This document shows, piece after piece, positions 43,796 through 52,946 of a stretch of 64,000 bases of DNA. The stretch comes from Octadecabacter sp. B2R22 (GTDB taxonomy: Bacteria; Pseudomonadota; Alphaproteobacteria; Rhodobacterales; Rhodobacteraceae). The notes under the pieces were generated by a model, which had not been told where the DNA came from, ran no database searches, and saw only the letters and a list, made by a program, of their open reading frames with translations. Where the stretch lies: assembly GCF_018861045.1 (NCBI RefSeq), contig NZ_JAHKQJ010000010.1, positions 310,001 to 374,000 of the forward strand, given 5' to 3'. Position 1 is the stretch's first letter. Every line of letters begins with the position of its first letter. The position numbers were made by a program, and so were the translations under genes.

Positions 43796-44230
43796 ATGGC
43801 GGGCTCCAAGAATAAGACCCAAGCGACGAGTACGGATGTTGACGCCTTTATACAGGGTGTTGAACACCCCACGCGTCGTGCTGACGCTCTGGCGTTGGAT
43901 GAGCTATTCCAAAAGATCACGGGATGGTCGCCGCGCATGTGGGGCCCAACGATCATAGGCTACGGGCAATATCACTATATTTATGATTCAGGCCGTGAGG
44001 GTGACATGTGTGCGACGGGGTTTAGCCCGCGTAAGTCAAACCTCAGCCTTTATATCATGCCCGGCTATCAGGATTTTGGCGATCTTTTGGCGCGGCTGGG
44101 CAAACACAAAACCGGCGCCGCGTGTCTTTATATCAACAAGCTGGCGGATGTGGATTTGGCAGTGCTGGAAGAGATTATCCGTGCTGGACTGTCTGATCTT
44201 GATAAGAAATGGCCCGTGAGACCGAGTTAG
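43796..44230 (+). CDS. DUF1801 protein
   Basis: A 144-residue soluble protein with the DUF1801 pattern: VDAFIQGVEHPTRRADALAL, then WGPTIIGYGQYHYIY, and a C-terminal LYINKLADVDLAVLEEII segment. The fold is related to small-ligand or iron-binding YdhG-type proteins; function unknown. The start ATG 43796 is 6 nt after GGAGG, which rules out the ATG at 43784. Convergent overlap of 4 nt with the next gene. Confidence 0.82.
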   Translation: MAGSKNKTQATSTDVDAFIQGVEHPTRRADALALDELFQKITGWSPRMWGPTIIGYGQYHYIYDSGREGDMCATGFSPRKSNLSLYIMPGYQDFGDLLARLGKHKTGAACLYINKLADVDLAVLEEIIRAGLSDLDKKWPVRPS

Positions 44231-44505
44231 AGGCGGGCAAGCTTTGTGATGAGCGTGTAGATAAACACAAAGGCGAAGCCGACGATCGTCAATCCTCCGA
44301 GCGTAGCGGAAAGATTCCATGCCGCTTCGCTTACAGCAGTGTCGACGCCGTGGGATGAGACGTAGAAATCGTTACCGTCACGGTATCCGTTGATGGCATC
44401 GCCGCCGATGATCATGCTGTGAACGAAGAAGGTCCCAAACAACGCGAAAAAGGCGAGGAACACGCGTTTTTCGTATTTTTTGAGATTTGGATCTATCTTC
44501 GGCAT
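44227..44505 (-). CDS. Unknown small membrane protein, 92 aa
   Basis: No recognised family. Two hydrophobic segments (about 15-33 and 65-86) flank a polar region of 30 residues. The N-terminus is basic. It is divergent from gltX and ends tail to tail with the DUF1801 gene. Confidence 0.65.
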   Translation of the reverse strand: MPKIDPNLKKYEKRVFLAFFALFGTFFVHSMIIGGDAINGYRDGNDFYVSSHGVDTAVSEAAWNLSATLGGLTIVGFAFVFIYTLITKLARL

Positions 44506-44576
44506 ACTGCTTATATGGACATTGCAGTGTGGCTATGAAAGGTCACGCAGCAACAAATCATACCGGATTCCTTGTC

Positions 44577-45896
44577 ATGACAACCACTCGCTTCGCCCCA
44601 TCGCCAACTGGCTATTTGCACATCGGTAACCTACGTGCTGCGCTGTTTAACGCCGCGATTGCACGACAGGCGGGTGGTACGTTCATCTTGCGCATTGATG
44701 ACACGGATCCTGAGCGATCCAAGCAGGAATACATCGATGGCATTATGGAAGACCTGACTTGGTTGGGGCTGACGTGGGATCGTGTTGAATATCAGTCCAA
44801 ACGGTTGGACCGCTATGATCTGGCAAAACAAAAGCTCATTGAAATGGGCCGTTTGTATGAGTGTTTTGAAACGCCGGTTGAGCTGGACTTGAAACGCAAA
44901 AAACAGATGAACATGGGTAAACCACCGGTCTATGACCGTGCGGCTTTGGCCTTGTCTGAGGATGAGAAAGACACCCTTCGTGCGGAGCGTGGCAGTCATT
45001 GGCGGTTCAAGCTTGATCACAAGCGGATTGAATGGGCCGACGGGATTATTGGCGACATTTCGATTGATGCAGCATCTGTCAGTGACCCAGTGCTGTTCAA
45101 GAATGACGGGCAGATTTTGTATACCCTGGCATCGGTTGTCGATGACACAGAGATGGGCGTGACTAATGTTGTGCGCGGGTCAGACCACGTGACCAACACG
45201 GCCACACAAATCCAGATGATCGAAGCGCTGGGTGGCACCGTGCCAAACTTTGCGCACCATTCGTTGCTGACAGGCCCTCAGGGTGAGGCGCTATCAAAAC
45301 GTTTGGGCACGCTTGCACTGCGCGATTTGCGGGCCAAGGGCGTGGCCCCGATGGCCGTTCTGTCCCTGATGGCGCGTTTGGGGTCGTCTGATCCGGTCGA
45401 GTTGCGTGAAACCGTGGATGAAGTCATTGCAGGGTTCGACCTGAAGAAATTCGGATCGGCGCCGACTAAGTTTAACGCTGATGATTTGGGGCCGCTGACG
45501 GCCCGTTGGTTGGCAGCGCGCCCGTACGAAACCGTTGCAGACACGGTGGGCGATCTTGGTGTGCCTGCTGAACTTGGTGAGCGGTTCTGGAATGTGGTCC
45601 GTGAAAACATCACCCACCTTGGTGAAATGGCCGAATGGTGGGCTGTGTTCCGAGACGGGGCAGAGCCGCAGATTGCTGATGAAGACGCGGAGTTTATTCC
45701 ACAGGCCTTGGCTCTTTTGGGTGATCCGCCCTATGCGGATGATACTTGGGGCACTTGGACTGGCGCTGTGAAAGAGGCCACAGGTCGCAAGGGTAAGGGG
45801 CTGTTTATGCCGCTGCGCCATGCGGTGACAGGGCGCACGCGCGGGCCAGAAATGGCGGACGTAATGCCACTGTTGCAGGTCAAACCGAAGGGCTAA
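44577..45896 (+). CDS. gltX: Glutamyl-tRNA synthetase
   Basis: A 439-residue class I synthetase with RFAPSPTGYLHIGNLRAALFN containing the HIGH-like HIGN (about residues 14-17), DDTDPERS, and the KMSKS-equivalent ALSKRLG near residue 237. The anticodon-binding part is present but short; typical GluRS is 460-490, and many alphaproteobacteria encode two GltX proteins, so this may be one of a pair with differing tRNA preference. The start ATG 44577 gives the MTTTRFAPSPTG N-terminus normal for the family; the longer frame from 44487 is rejected. Confidence 0.93.
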   Translation: MTTTRFAPSPTGYLHIGNLRAALFNAAIARQAGGTFILRIDDTDPERSKQEYIDGIMEDLTWLGLTWDRVEYQSKRLDRYDLAKQKLIEMGRLYECFETPVELDLKRKKQMNMGKPPVYDRAALALSEDEKDTLRAERGSHWRFKLDHKRIEWADGIIGDISIDAASVSDPVLFKNDGQILYTLASVVDDTEMGVTNVVRGSDHVTNTATQIQMIEALGGTVPNFAHHSLLTGPQGEALSKRLGTLALRDLRAKGVAPMAVLSLMARLGSSDPVELRETVDEVIAGFDLKKFGSAPTKFNADDLGPLTARWLAARPYETVADTVGDLGVPAELGERFWNVVRENITHLGEMAEWWAVFRDGAEPQIADEDAEFIPQALALLGDPPYADDTWGTWTGAVKEATGRKGKGLFMPLRHAVTGRTRGPEMADVMPLLQVKPKG

Positions 45897-46006
45897 CTGC
45901 ATACCCATCTGGGTTTGTTGCGGGCGTTGACGTCTAATTCACTGCACAACGCCTGTTCGGTTTTGTTGCCTTGCTTCACTTCGGCCTGAGGCAGATAGTC
46001 CACCGC

Positions 46007-47395
46007 ATGAATGAACAGGCAAAATTTCTCAGCGGATCGTTGATGCGTCACATCACCGTCATGGCGCTTACGTCGTCGGTTGGTTTGATGGCGGTGTTTC
46101 TGGTCGACTTTATCGACATGATTTTCATCTCGATGCTGGGTAAGGCAGAACTGGCTGCGGCCATCGGTTATGCGGGTGCGATCCTGTTTTTCACATCGTC
46201 ATTCGGGATCGGCATGGCAATTGCAGGTGGCGCTTTGGTGGCGCGTGCCTTGGGCGAAGGTGATGAAGGTCTGGCTCAACGGCAGGCGACAAATGTGCTG
46301 ATCTTTGGGGCTTTGTTTGGCGCCGTGTTTGCGGCAGTTGTCTGGCTCAACCTTGGCGCTATTGTCGGTTTGGTTGGCGCGACTGGGCAGACCGCAGATC
46401 TGGCGATTAGTTATCTGAGCATCATCATTCCGTCGTTGCCAATGCTGCTAATCGGCATGGTTGGTGGCGCGATCCTTCGCGCGCACGGTGATGCGCGCCG
46501 TTCAATGTTGGCGACGATTGTTGGCGCTGTGGTGAATGGGGTTCTTGATCCAATTTTGATATTTGGATTCGGGATGGAATTGCAGGGGGCTGCTTGGGCC
46601 TCGGTTGTGGCACGTGTCGCGATTGGGGTGACGGCCTTGGTGCCGATCATTCGCTTTTATGGCGGATTTGGGCGGCCCAATTTGGCAAGCATGTTGCCGG
46701 ATTTGCGCCCTGTGATGATCATCGCATTTCCAGCGATCCTTACACAGTTGGCGACGCCTGTTGGGCAGGCTTATGTCACCCGCGCGATGTCGGAATTCGG
46801 CGAGGATGCCGTCGCGGGCATGGCGATTGTCGGTCGCCTGACGCCTGTAGCATTCGCGATTATTTTTGCGCTGTCGGGCGCCATTGGTCCGGTTATCGGG
46901 CAGAACTTTGGCGCGAGACAGATGGACCGTGTGAACGGCGCGTTCCGCGAGGGGCTGATCTTTACAGCTGGCGTTGTGGTGATTGTGTCGGGGCTTTTGT
47001 TTGCAGCACGACCACTGTTGGTAATGTTGTTTGAGCTTGATGGCCAAGCACAGGGGTTGGTCTTCTTGTTCGCGGGGCCACTAAGCCTGATGTGGTTCTT
47101 CAACGGGATGATCTTTGTCAGCAACGCGGCCTGCAACAATATGGGCCATCCGTTCTATTCGACTATTGTGAATTGGGGGCGGCATACGCTTGGTACGATC
47201 CCGTTTGTCATTGTGTTTTCAGCATGGTTCGGCGCGGGTGGCGTGTTGATCGGGCAGGCTGTGGGCGGCGTTTTATTTGGCCTGATCGCCTTTGTAATCG
47301 CGCTGCGGGTCATGCGCGGGGGCGGTGGGTCTGCTGGGGCGGATGGTGTCCACAAGCAGGCGCGCATCTTTGGCTGGATGTACAAGAACCGATAA
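46007..47395 (+). CDS. MATE-family efflux transporter
   Basis: A 462-residue multidrug/toxin exporter of the MATE fold with about 12 hydrophobic segments. It opens with LMRHITVMALTSSVGLMAVFLVDFIDMIFISMLG and includes ARALGEGDEGLAQRQATNV and PVIGQNFGARQMDRVNGAFREG, both family hallmarks. It would export cationic compounds using a Na+ or H+ gradient. The start ATG 46007 is preferred over the longer frame. Its last 123 nt overlap the antisense GGCT-like gene. Confidence 0.87.
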   Translation: MNEQAKFLSGSLMRHITVMALTSSVGLMAVFLVDFIDMIFISMLGKAELAAAIGYAGAILFFTSSFGIGMAIAGGALVARALGEGDEGLAQRQATNVLIFGALFGAVFAAVVWLNLGAIVGLVGATGQTADLAISYLSIIIPSLPMLLIGMVGGAILRAHGDARRSMLATIVGAVVNGVLDPILIFGFGMELQGAAWASVVARVAIGVTALVPIIRFYGGFGRPNLASMLPDLRPVMIIAFPAILTQLATPVGQAYVTRAMSEFGEDAVAGMAIVGRLTPVAFAIIFALSGAIGPVIGQNFGARQMDRVNGAFREGLIFTAGVVVIVSGLLFAARPLLVMLFELDGQAQGLVFLFAGPLSLMWFFNGMIFVSNAACNNMGHPFYSTIVNWGRHTLGTIPFVIVFSAWFGAGGVLIGQAVGGVLFGLIAFVIALRVMRGGGGSAGADGVHKQARIFGWMYKNR

Positions 47396-47926
47396 CTCCG
47401 CGAGTGCGTTGTCTACTGTATCTCGGGTGTTCGCGGCCAGTGGTTGCGAGCGTGGGTAAAGCGGGTCGCTACGATCATCAAGGATTGGCCCCCAGCCGTG
47501 TGTCGTCGCAAAGAAATGGGCCGCGCCGTCGTCGCCCATGAGAGACGTATAGCCAGAGACGACAACATCCAGATAGCTGAGCAAGATTGGATGCCCCATG
47601 CTGGGCGGCGCGATATGGTCTGGGTTGGCCTCGTAAACCGCGGTATCGGTTTTGAATTGGTCGGTCACATCGCGGCGCAGGTAGGCGTGTTCGCGGGCAT
47701 CAAGTGCGTTCCAGTCGGCATTTGGGACACCTGCGGTGATGCCGTGAAGGGTCGTGCTGGGGCAGGGTTCGACGGACAAAAACGCGACAGGGCGCGCGCG
47801 GGCGTGACGCCAGACGCGGCGCCATCCTGTTAGGGTTGCAGGGGTCGGATCAGCGTAGTCATGGGTCGCCAAATTAACGAGGCTGCCATAGCCGAAGAAC
47901 TGCGGATGTGGGTCAGCCTTGGTCAT
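47273..47926 (-). CDS. Gamma-glutamylcyclotransferase-like (GGCT/AIG2 fold) protein
   Basis: A 217-residue protein starting HPQFFGYGSLVNLATHDYAD, the YGSL signature of the GGCT/AIG2 fold near residues 12-16, then TGWRRVWRH and a VEPCPSTTLHGI segment where the catalytic Glu of the fold is expected. Family members release 5-oxoproline from gamma-glutamyl amines or peptides; substrate here is unknown. The 3' end overlaps the MATE gene antisense by 123 nt. It is coupled to the upstream permease by 4 nt. Confidence 0.78.
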   Translation of the reverse strand: MTKADPHPQFFGYGSLVNLATHDYADPTPATLTGWRRVWRHARARPVAFLSVEPCPSTTLHGITAGVPNADWNALDAREHAYLRRDVTDQFKTDTAVYEANPDHIAPPSMGHPILLSYLDVVVSGYTSLMGDDGAAHFFATTHGWGPILDDRSDPLYPRSQPLAANTRDTVDNALAELSVLVHPAKDARLLVDTIRPSRPTAPAHDPQRDYKGDQAK

Positions 47927-50451
47927 TCCCGCGACCTTAGAACACGTGCTGGTTTGGCGGCAAGTGGGCGTAGGGCAAAGGCAAGGCCCGCAAGTAGCGT
48001 CGCCCCCATTCCGCCTAAGATAATGACGCTCGCCGAAGACCAGATTGGGCTGAAATCGGTTTCCATGATGAAGGTCGAGACAGCCCAGCCGCCAAGCATG
48101 CCAGCCCCCAATGCGACAAGCCCCGCAGCAAGCCCAAGTAAGGCAGAACGCAAGGCAAAGCTGCGCAGGATAGTTGAGCGTGATGCGCCAAGGGTCTTGA
48201 GAACGGCAGACTCATAAGTACGTGCAGGAAGCCCCGCAGCGGCAGCCCCGATCAACACAAGGAACCCCGTTAGGAGAGTGGCCAGCGCGCCATAACGCGT
48301 CGCCGCTGAGATGCCACCAAGAAGGGTCACGACTTGATCAATTGCGTCACGAACGCGGATGGCAGTGATGTTTGGATAGGCCGAGGCAAGGTCACGCAGG
48401 ATCGCGGCTTCGGCTTCGGGGGTACTGTAAACGGTGCTGATCCACGAATGGGGCGCACCTTGTAGGGCCGCAGGGTTCATCGACATGATGAACCCCATTT
48501 GCGCGTTTTCAAAACTGACTTCGCGAAAGCTGGCGATGGTCGCGGTGATGTCGCGGCCCAAGATGTTGGTCGTGATCGTGTCGCCGATTTTCAGGCCCAT
48601 TTCTGCGGCTTCTTCGGCCGCAAAGCTAATGAGCGGCGGGCCCGCGTAATCGGTGGGCCACCATGCGCCCTCGGTGATAACCGTGCCATCGCCGGGCTCG
48701 GCAGAGTAGGTGAGGCCACGATCCCCGCGCAGCACCCAATGGTCGGCCACATCGCGGGCAGGCTGGCCGTTGATCTGGGTGATGATGCCTCGCAGCATGG
48801 GCGCGGCTTCGTATTCGCTAACCGCTGGATCACCGTCAAGGCGTGCGCGGAACCCGTCGATCTGATCGGGCTGGATGTCGACAAAGAAATAGGACGGCGC
48901 AACGTCAGGCAACTCGGTCGCGATGGAATTGCGAAGGTTTCCATCGATCTGCCCAACTGCGGCAAGGACAGACAGACCAAGCCCAAGCGAGAGCACGACA
49001 GAAGTTGTTTCGCCACCGGAACCGATTGCGCCGAGCGCTGCCCGCCATGCAAGCCGTCCACGGGCTAAACGGCGAAACCTGCGGGCTGTGAAGCGGGCGA
49101 AGGCGGCGGCGAGGACAAGCAGAATGAGCGCACCAGCGATGCCGCCTGCTGTCCAAAGGGTCAGGAAGGCAGTGCCGGAAAACAAGATCGCCGCACCGAC
49201 GAGCAGGGCGAGGAGCAAAGCCGTCGCAATAAGATACCGCGTCGCCGGAAGGGTACGCCCCGCGCTGAAGGCATCGCGAAACAGCGTGGCGGCTTTGATG
49301 TTATCCGTGCGTGCCAAGGGCCAAAGTGTGAAGATAGCAGCGGCAAGCACACCGTAGATCGCAGCCTCGGCCAGTGGCGCGAGGTGCAGGGTGAATTCAG
49401 CAGGGATCGGCAAACGGGCTTCGATCACAGGCGCAAAGGCGAGAGGAATGGCTGCACCAAGGATCAGGCCGATGGCGACACCCAAAAGCGTCAAGATGCC
49501 GATCTGTAGGCCGTAACTAAGAAAGATGGTGTTGCGCGTTGCACCAAGGGTCTTCAGCGTCGCAATGGTGTTTGATTTTCCCGAAAGATAGGCGCGCACC
49601 GCAGCGGAGACGCCGACACCCCCAACGGCCAGCCCAGACAGGCCAATCAAGATCAGGAACGCACCAATGCGATCAACAAATCGCGCAACACCCGGAGCAC
49701 CAGCGCGGGCATCACGCCAGCGCAGACCGCTGTCCGCAAACTGGGTTTCGGCCTCGGTTTCTAGCGTCGCAAGGTCTGCGCCCTCCGGCAGGTCGAGGCG
49801 GTAGTTGGTTTCCATCAGGGTGCCGGTGGCAAGCAAGCCAGAGTCCGCGAGGTCATCGAGCAGCACCAAGGTCCGTGGGCCAAGGCCAAAGCCGCCGCCA
49901 GAGTTGTCAGGGTAGCTGACAAGGATCGCCGAAAGCGTGAAGGTTTGATCGCCTAAGTTGAAAAATTCGCCTACAGCAAGGCCAAGCCGGTCCGCCAACA
50001 CGCGTTCGACCACGGCCCCGGGGTGGGTTCCGTCGCCATTAAAGGCGGTAGACAATGGCATTGGTGGATCAAGAACCGTCTCACCGATCAGCGGGTAGAG
50101 ATCATCCACCGCCTGCACTTGGGTCAGCCCACGTTCAACGGTGTCGCGGTTAACCACCAACATCGAGCGGAAATCCGTGGTTTCAGAAACGCGGGTGGCG
50201 ATGTCTGACATCCACGCGCGTTCATCGTCACTGGCAAAGCGATAGGTGAACCGCACGACGGCATCCCCGCCGAGCAAGGATGCGCCTTCGGCTTCCAAGC
50301 CTGCTTGGATAGAAGCGCGCACGGTGCCGACGGCGGCAATGGCCGCGACCCCAAGGGCAAGGCACGCAAGGAAAATGCGAAACCCGCGCAAACCACCACG
50401 CAATTCGCGTTTGGCAAAGGTCCATGCCAATTTAAGGGTGGTCAGGCTCAT
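47923..50451 (-). CDS. FtsX-domain ABC permease (YbbP-like)
   Basis: An 842-residue membrane protein with two FtsX-type permease domains and about ten hydrophobic segments: an N-terminal helix (about 24-45), a large periplasmic region, a helical bundle at about 260-460, a second periplasmic region and a final bundle from about 710. The RAYLSGKSNTIATLKTLGATRNTIF and SAVLKTLGASRSTILRSF repeats (near 285 and 748) are the cytoplasmic loops that contact the ATPase. With the ATPase below it resembles YbbA-YbbP, proposed to move lipids or peptides at the outer leaflet; substrate unknown. Confidence 0.88.
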   Translation of the reverse strand: MSLTTLKLAWTFAKRELRGGLRGFRIFLACLALGVAAIAAVGTVRASIQAGLEAEGASLLGGDAVVRFTYRFASDDERAWMSDIATRVSETTDFRSMLVVNRDTVERGLTQVQAVDDLYPLIGETVLDPPMPLSTAFNGDGTHPGAVVERVLADRLGLAVGEFFNLGDQTFTLSAILVSYPDNSGGGFGLGPRTLVLLDDLADSGLLATGTLMETNYRLDLPEGADLATLETEAETQFADSGLRWRDARAGAPGVARFVDRIGAFLILIGLSGLAVGGVGVSAAVRAYLSGKSNTIATLKTLGATRNTIFLSYGLQIGILTLLGVAIGLILGAAIPLAFAPVIEARLPIPAEFTLHLAPLAEAAIYGVLAAAIFTLWPLARTDNIKAATLFRDAFSAGRTLPATRYLIATALLLALLVGAAILFSGTAFLTLWTAGGIAGALILLVLAAAFARFTARRFRRLARGRLAWRAALGAIGSGGETTSVVLSLGLGLSVLAAVGQIDGNLRNSIATELPDVAPSYFFVDIQPDQIDGFRARLDGDPAVSEYEAAPMLRGIITQINGQPARDVADHWVLRGDRGLTYSAEPGDGTVITEGAWWPTDYAGPPLISFAAEEAAEMGLKIGDTITTNILGRDITATIASFREVSFENAQMGFIMSMNPAALQGAPHSWISTVYSTPEAEAAILRDLASAYPNITAIRVRDAIDQVVTLLGGISAATRYGALATLLTGFLVLIGAAAAGLPARTYESAVLKTLGASRSTILRSFALRSALLGLAAGLVALGAGMLGGWAVSTFIMETDFSPIWSSASVIILGGMGATLLAGLAFALRPLAAKPARVLRSRE

Positions 50452-51134
50452 TGGGCGGCCAGTGCTGTGGTATCGATGCGCCCGTCACGCAGACGCACAA
50501 CACGGTCACATCGGGACGCCAATTCATTGGAGTGGGTGACCATTATCAATGTCGCGCCATGTTGATCGCGCAGGGCAAAGAGCATGTCGATGATGGCCGC
50601 GCCATTGGTTTCATCAAGGTTTCCGGTCGGTTCATCGGCCAATAGGATCTTAGGGCGCGTGACAGAGGCCCGCGCCAGCGCGACACGTTGCTGTTCGCCC
50701 CCCGACATCTGAGCAGGGTAATGATCGGCGCGATGGCCAAGCCCGACAGCGGTCAATTCATCGGCGGCGCGCGCAAATGCATCGCGAACGCCAGCAAGCT
50801 CCAGCGGTGTTGCGACATTTTCCAGTGCAGTCATTGTCGGGATCAGGTGGAAAGATTGGAACACCACCCCCATATTGTCCCTACGAAACCGTGCGAGCGC
50901 GTCTTCACCCAGTCTGGTAAGGTCTGTGCCAAGTGCGGTGATGGTTCCGCCGCTGGCTGTTTCTAGTCCGCCCATCAACATGAGGAGTGATGATTTGCCC
51001 GATCCACTAGGCCCCACCAATCCGAGCGTTTCGCCCTGCGGCACGGTCAGTGAAATGTCATGTAAAATATCGACGGTCCCTGCATTGCCGGACAGTGAGA
51101 GGGACACATTCATGAGGGACAGCGCATCGGTCAT
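50448..51134 (-). CDS. ABC transporter ATP-binding protein (YbbA-like)
   Basis: A 228-residue MacB/LolD-type ATPase: Walker [10 protein letters not shown] (about 43-51), signature [14 protein letters not shown], Walker [14 protein letters not shown], and MVTHSNELA. LolD-type short length and the 4-nt overlap with the FtsX permease make them one exporter. The start ATG 51134 is used; the longer frame to 51227 overlaps the divergent esterase more deeply. TesA-type esterase divergent from YbbA/YbbP is a known gene order in gammaproteobacteria. Confidence 0.9.
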   Translation of the reverse strand: MTDALSLMNVSLSLSGNAGTVDILHDISLTVPQGETLGLVGPSGSGKSSLLMLMGGLETASGGTITALGTDLTRLGEDALARFRRDNMGVVFQSFHLIPTMTALENVATPLELAGVRDAFARAADELTAVGLGHRADHYPAQMSGGEQQRVALARASVTRPKILLADEPTGNLDETNGAAIIDMLFALRDQHGATLIMVTHSNELASRCDRVVRLRDGRIDTTALAAQ

Positions 51135-51174
51135 TGGTCGGGCCTTTTCGGGTTTGGGCTCTTTGACATATGGG

Positions 51175-51810
51175 GTGATCCGCGCGAGTGGCAACCTGTG
51201 TTTGGCGATGATTTTAACGGTCAGCATGGCACAGGCGGAAACCGCGACGATTGCGGCGCTAGGGGACTCGCTGACCCAAGGCTACGGGCTGCCGATTGAG
51301 GACGGTTTTGTGCCGCAACTTGAGGCGTGGTTACGGGCCGAGGGGGCGGACGTTGAGGTGATCAATGCGGGGGTGTCCGGCGATACAACTGCGGGGGGGC
51401 TAAGCCGCGTGGCATGGACGTTGACCCCGGATGTGGATGCTTTGATCCTGAACTTGGGTGGCAATGATCTTCTACGTGGTATTGACCCGGCCGTAAGCCG
51501 TGCCAATCTTGATGGCATTTTGCAGGTGGCGACAGAGGCTGGTGTCGATGTGTTGTTGGTCGGGCTTGATGCGCCAGGCAACTATGGCACGGACTATGAG
51601 GTGGCTTTCGAGGGTATGTTTCCTGAACTCGCCGAAACCTATGGCGCGGATTTATACGAAAGCTTCTTTGCTCCGCTTGAGGCTGACACCAACGTTACCG
51701 CGGCCCGCGCGGCCTATATGCAGGCCGATGGAATACATCCAAACGCCGCTGGCGTTGCGCGGATTGTAAGCGGGATTGGGCCATCGGTTCTCGATCTGAT
51801 TGCGCCGTAA
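51175..51810 (+). CDS. tesA: Exported SGNH lipase/arylesterase (TesA-like)
   Basis: About 211 residues with a signal peptide (IRASGNLCLAMILTVSMAQA|E) and an SGNH esterase domain: GDSLTQGYG (Ser nucleophile, block I), the block II Gly in AGVSGDTTAGG, LGGNDLLRG (block III Gly/Asn) and DGIHPNAAG (Asp-His, block V). It hydrolyses acyl esters or thioesters in the periplasm. The start is uncertain: GTG 51175 gives a compact signal peptide; ATG 51112 has a better ribosome-binding site (GAGAGGG) but a long N-region overlapping the divergent ABC gene by 23 nt. Confidence 0.88.
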   Translation: MIRASGNLCLAMILTVSMAQAETATIAALGDSLTQGYGLPIEDGFVPQLEAWLRAEGADVEVINAGVSGDTTAGGLSRVAWTLTPDVDALILNLGGNDLLRGIDPAVSRANLDGILQVATEAGVDVLLVGLDAPGNYGTDYEVAFEGMFPELAETYGADLYESFFAPLEADTNVTAARAAYMQADGIHPNAAGVARIVSGIGPSVLDLIAP

Positions 51811-51856
51811 GCAGCGGGAAGGTAGCGTGGGCGCTTAACTTAGTAGGAGTAAAGAT

Positions 51857-52066
51857 ATGTCCAATACCGTAGCAAAAGTCACAGAAATCATCTGTTCGTC
51901 TTCCAAGTCGTTTGACGACGCCGTCGAGAACGGCATCAAACGCGCATCCGAGACCCTTAAGGGCATCACGGGTGCATGGGTTGCAGACCAGAAAGTCACT
52001 GTCACTGACGGTAAGATTGATGAGTACCGTGTTGTGCTCAAGGTGACATTCGTTCTGAAAGACTAA
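51857..52066 (+). CDS. Dodecin (flavin-binding)
   Basis: A 69-residue protein with the dodecin pattern: KVTEIICSSSKSFDDAVENG, then TLKGITGAWVADQKV and VLKVTFVL. The conserved Trp in the GAWV segment stacks against flavin in known dodecins, which form 12-mers that buffer or store flavins. ATG 51857 has AGGAG 8 nt upstream. A terminator follows. Confidence 0.92.
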   Translation: MSNTVAKVTEIICSSSKSFDDAVENGIKRASETLKGITGAWVADQKVTVTDGKIDEYRVVLKVTFVLKD

Positions 52067-52091
52067 AATAGTCGCCAAACGTAAAACTAAC

Positions 52092-52122
52092 ACGGGCGCT
52101 ACAGCTTGAGGCGCCCGTATTA
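52092..52122 (+). terminator. Hairpin terminator after dodecin
   Basis: ACGGGCGC (52092-52099) pairs with GCGCCCGT (52111-52118) over an 11-nt loop, followed by ATTA. A short, AT-rich tail makes it a likely but weak terminator. Confidence 0.65.
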
Positions 52123-52336
52123 TAGCGAGATGTCTGGTCGCCGATCTATGTGTCAGCGACCGCCAAATTGATCGTACTAACGTTGCACATATAATGTGCG
52201 ACGAACCGATGGTTCGTACATGCTTTTGGGCTTACCCGTTCATTACGAACGTTATGGGAATGGGGCGGTTGCTTTCCCCTCGCGCCGCATCATGACCCGA
52301 ACTACATTTAGGCAACTGTAACATTTGGGGACTGTC

Positions 52337-52618
52337 ATGTTTAAATTTCTGTTTGGAAAAACCCGCGGTAAAGCCGCAATTGAAACCCAGCGCGATACCG
52401 TTGCTCGCGCTGTCGATGAGCTCAATAGCGTCTTGGCGTTGATGGCGGATAAACCTGTGGTGAGTATAGACCTAAATAGCGGCCTGATCACTGTTGATCT
52501 GCCAGAACAGATGCCGGATGAGGCTTTGGCTTTGCCCGCACCAAATGAGGCAGCGGAAGCGGTCGAGGAAACCGTTAAGGACGCCGTCGAAGGCGAGGTT
52601 TCTGAAAAAGCAGCGTAA
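52337..52618 (+). CDS. Unknown small protein, 93 aa
   Basis: No family recognised. It opens MFKFLFGKTRGKAAIETQRD, has a central helical stretch and ends in an acidic, Ala/Glu-rich low-complexity tail. No membrane segment or signal. The start is ATG 52337 with TGGGGAC upstream; TTG 52325 is an alternative. It ends at a strong terminator shared with the convergent cold-shock gene. Confidence 0.6.
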   Translation: MFKFLFGKTRGKAAIETQRDTVARAVDELNSVLALMADKPVVSIDLNSGLITVDLPEQMPDEALALPAPNEAAEAVEETVKDAVEGEVSEKAA

Positions 52619-52645
52619 CTCGGACTTAACGAATTGATACAAAAT

Positions 52646-52675
52646 AGGGCGGCCCCGAAAGGAGCCGCCCTTTGC
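52646..52675. terminator. Bidirectional terminator
   Basis: AGGGCGGC (52646-52653) pairs with GCCGCCCT (52664-52671); TTTGCTTT follows on plus, and the minus strand continues TATTTT. It separates the 93-aa gene and the cold-shock gene. Confidence 0.87.
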
Positions 52676-52696
52676 TTTGGTCAAAAGACCGAAAGC

Positions 52697-52903
52697 TTAT
52701 GCGAGTGCGAGGTTAACCGCAGATTCGCGGCCGTCGCGGCCAGCTTCGACGTCGAAAGTAACTTTCTGATCGTCTGCCAGACCTGTGAGGCCGGAACGCT
52801 CAACTGCGGAGATGTGAACGAATACGTCCTTGCCGCCAGTTTCAGGAGCGATAAAGCCGAAGCCTTTTGTTGTGTTGAACCATTTGACTGTACCGTTGGC
52901 CAT
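52697..52903 (-). CDS. Cold-shock protein (CspA family)
   Basis: A 68-residue single OB-fold RNA/DNA-binding protein with RNP1 KGFGFI and RNP2 VFVHIS, starting MANGTVKWFN. It melts mRNA secondary structure. The start ATG 52903 has AAGGAAG 7 nt upstream; the longer ORF to 52945 is rejected. A stable hairpin lies in its leader at 52925-52946. Confidence 0.95.
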   Translation of the reverse strand: MANGTVKWFNTTKGFGFIAPETGGKDVFVHISAVERSGLTGLADDQKVTFDVEAGRDGRESAVNLALA

Positions 52904-52924
52904 GTCATGTCTTCCTTTTAAAAT

Positions 52925-52946
52925 GTTGCCCGCATTGTGCGGCAAC
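52925..52946 (-). promoter_or_regulatory. Leader hairpin of cold-shock gene
   Basis: GTTGCC (52925-52930) pairs with GGCAAC (52941-52946), and GCA (52932-52934) with TGC (52938-52940), one unpaired base between, 20 nt upstream of the start codon. It may influence leader folding or stability with temperature; no U-run, so not a terminator. Confidence 0.4.
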
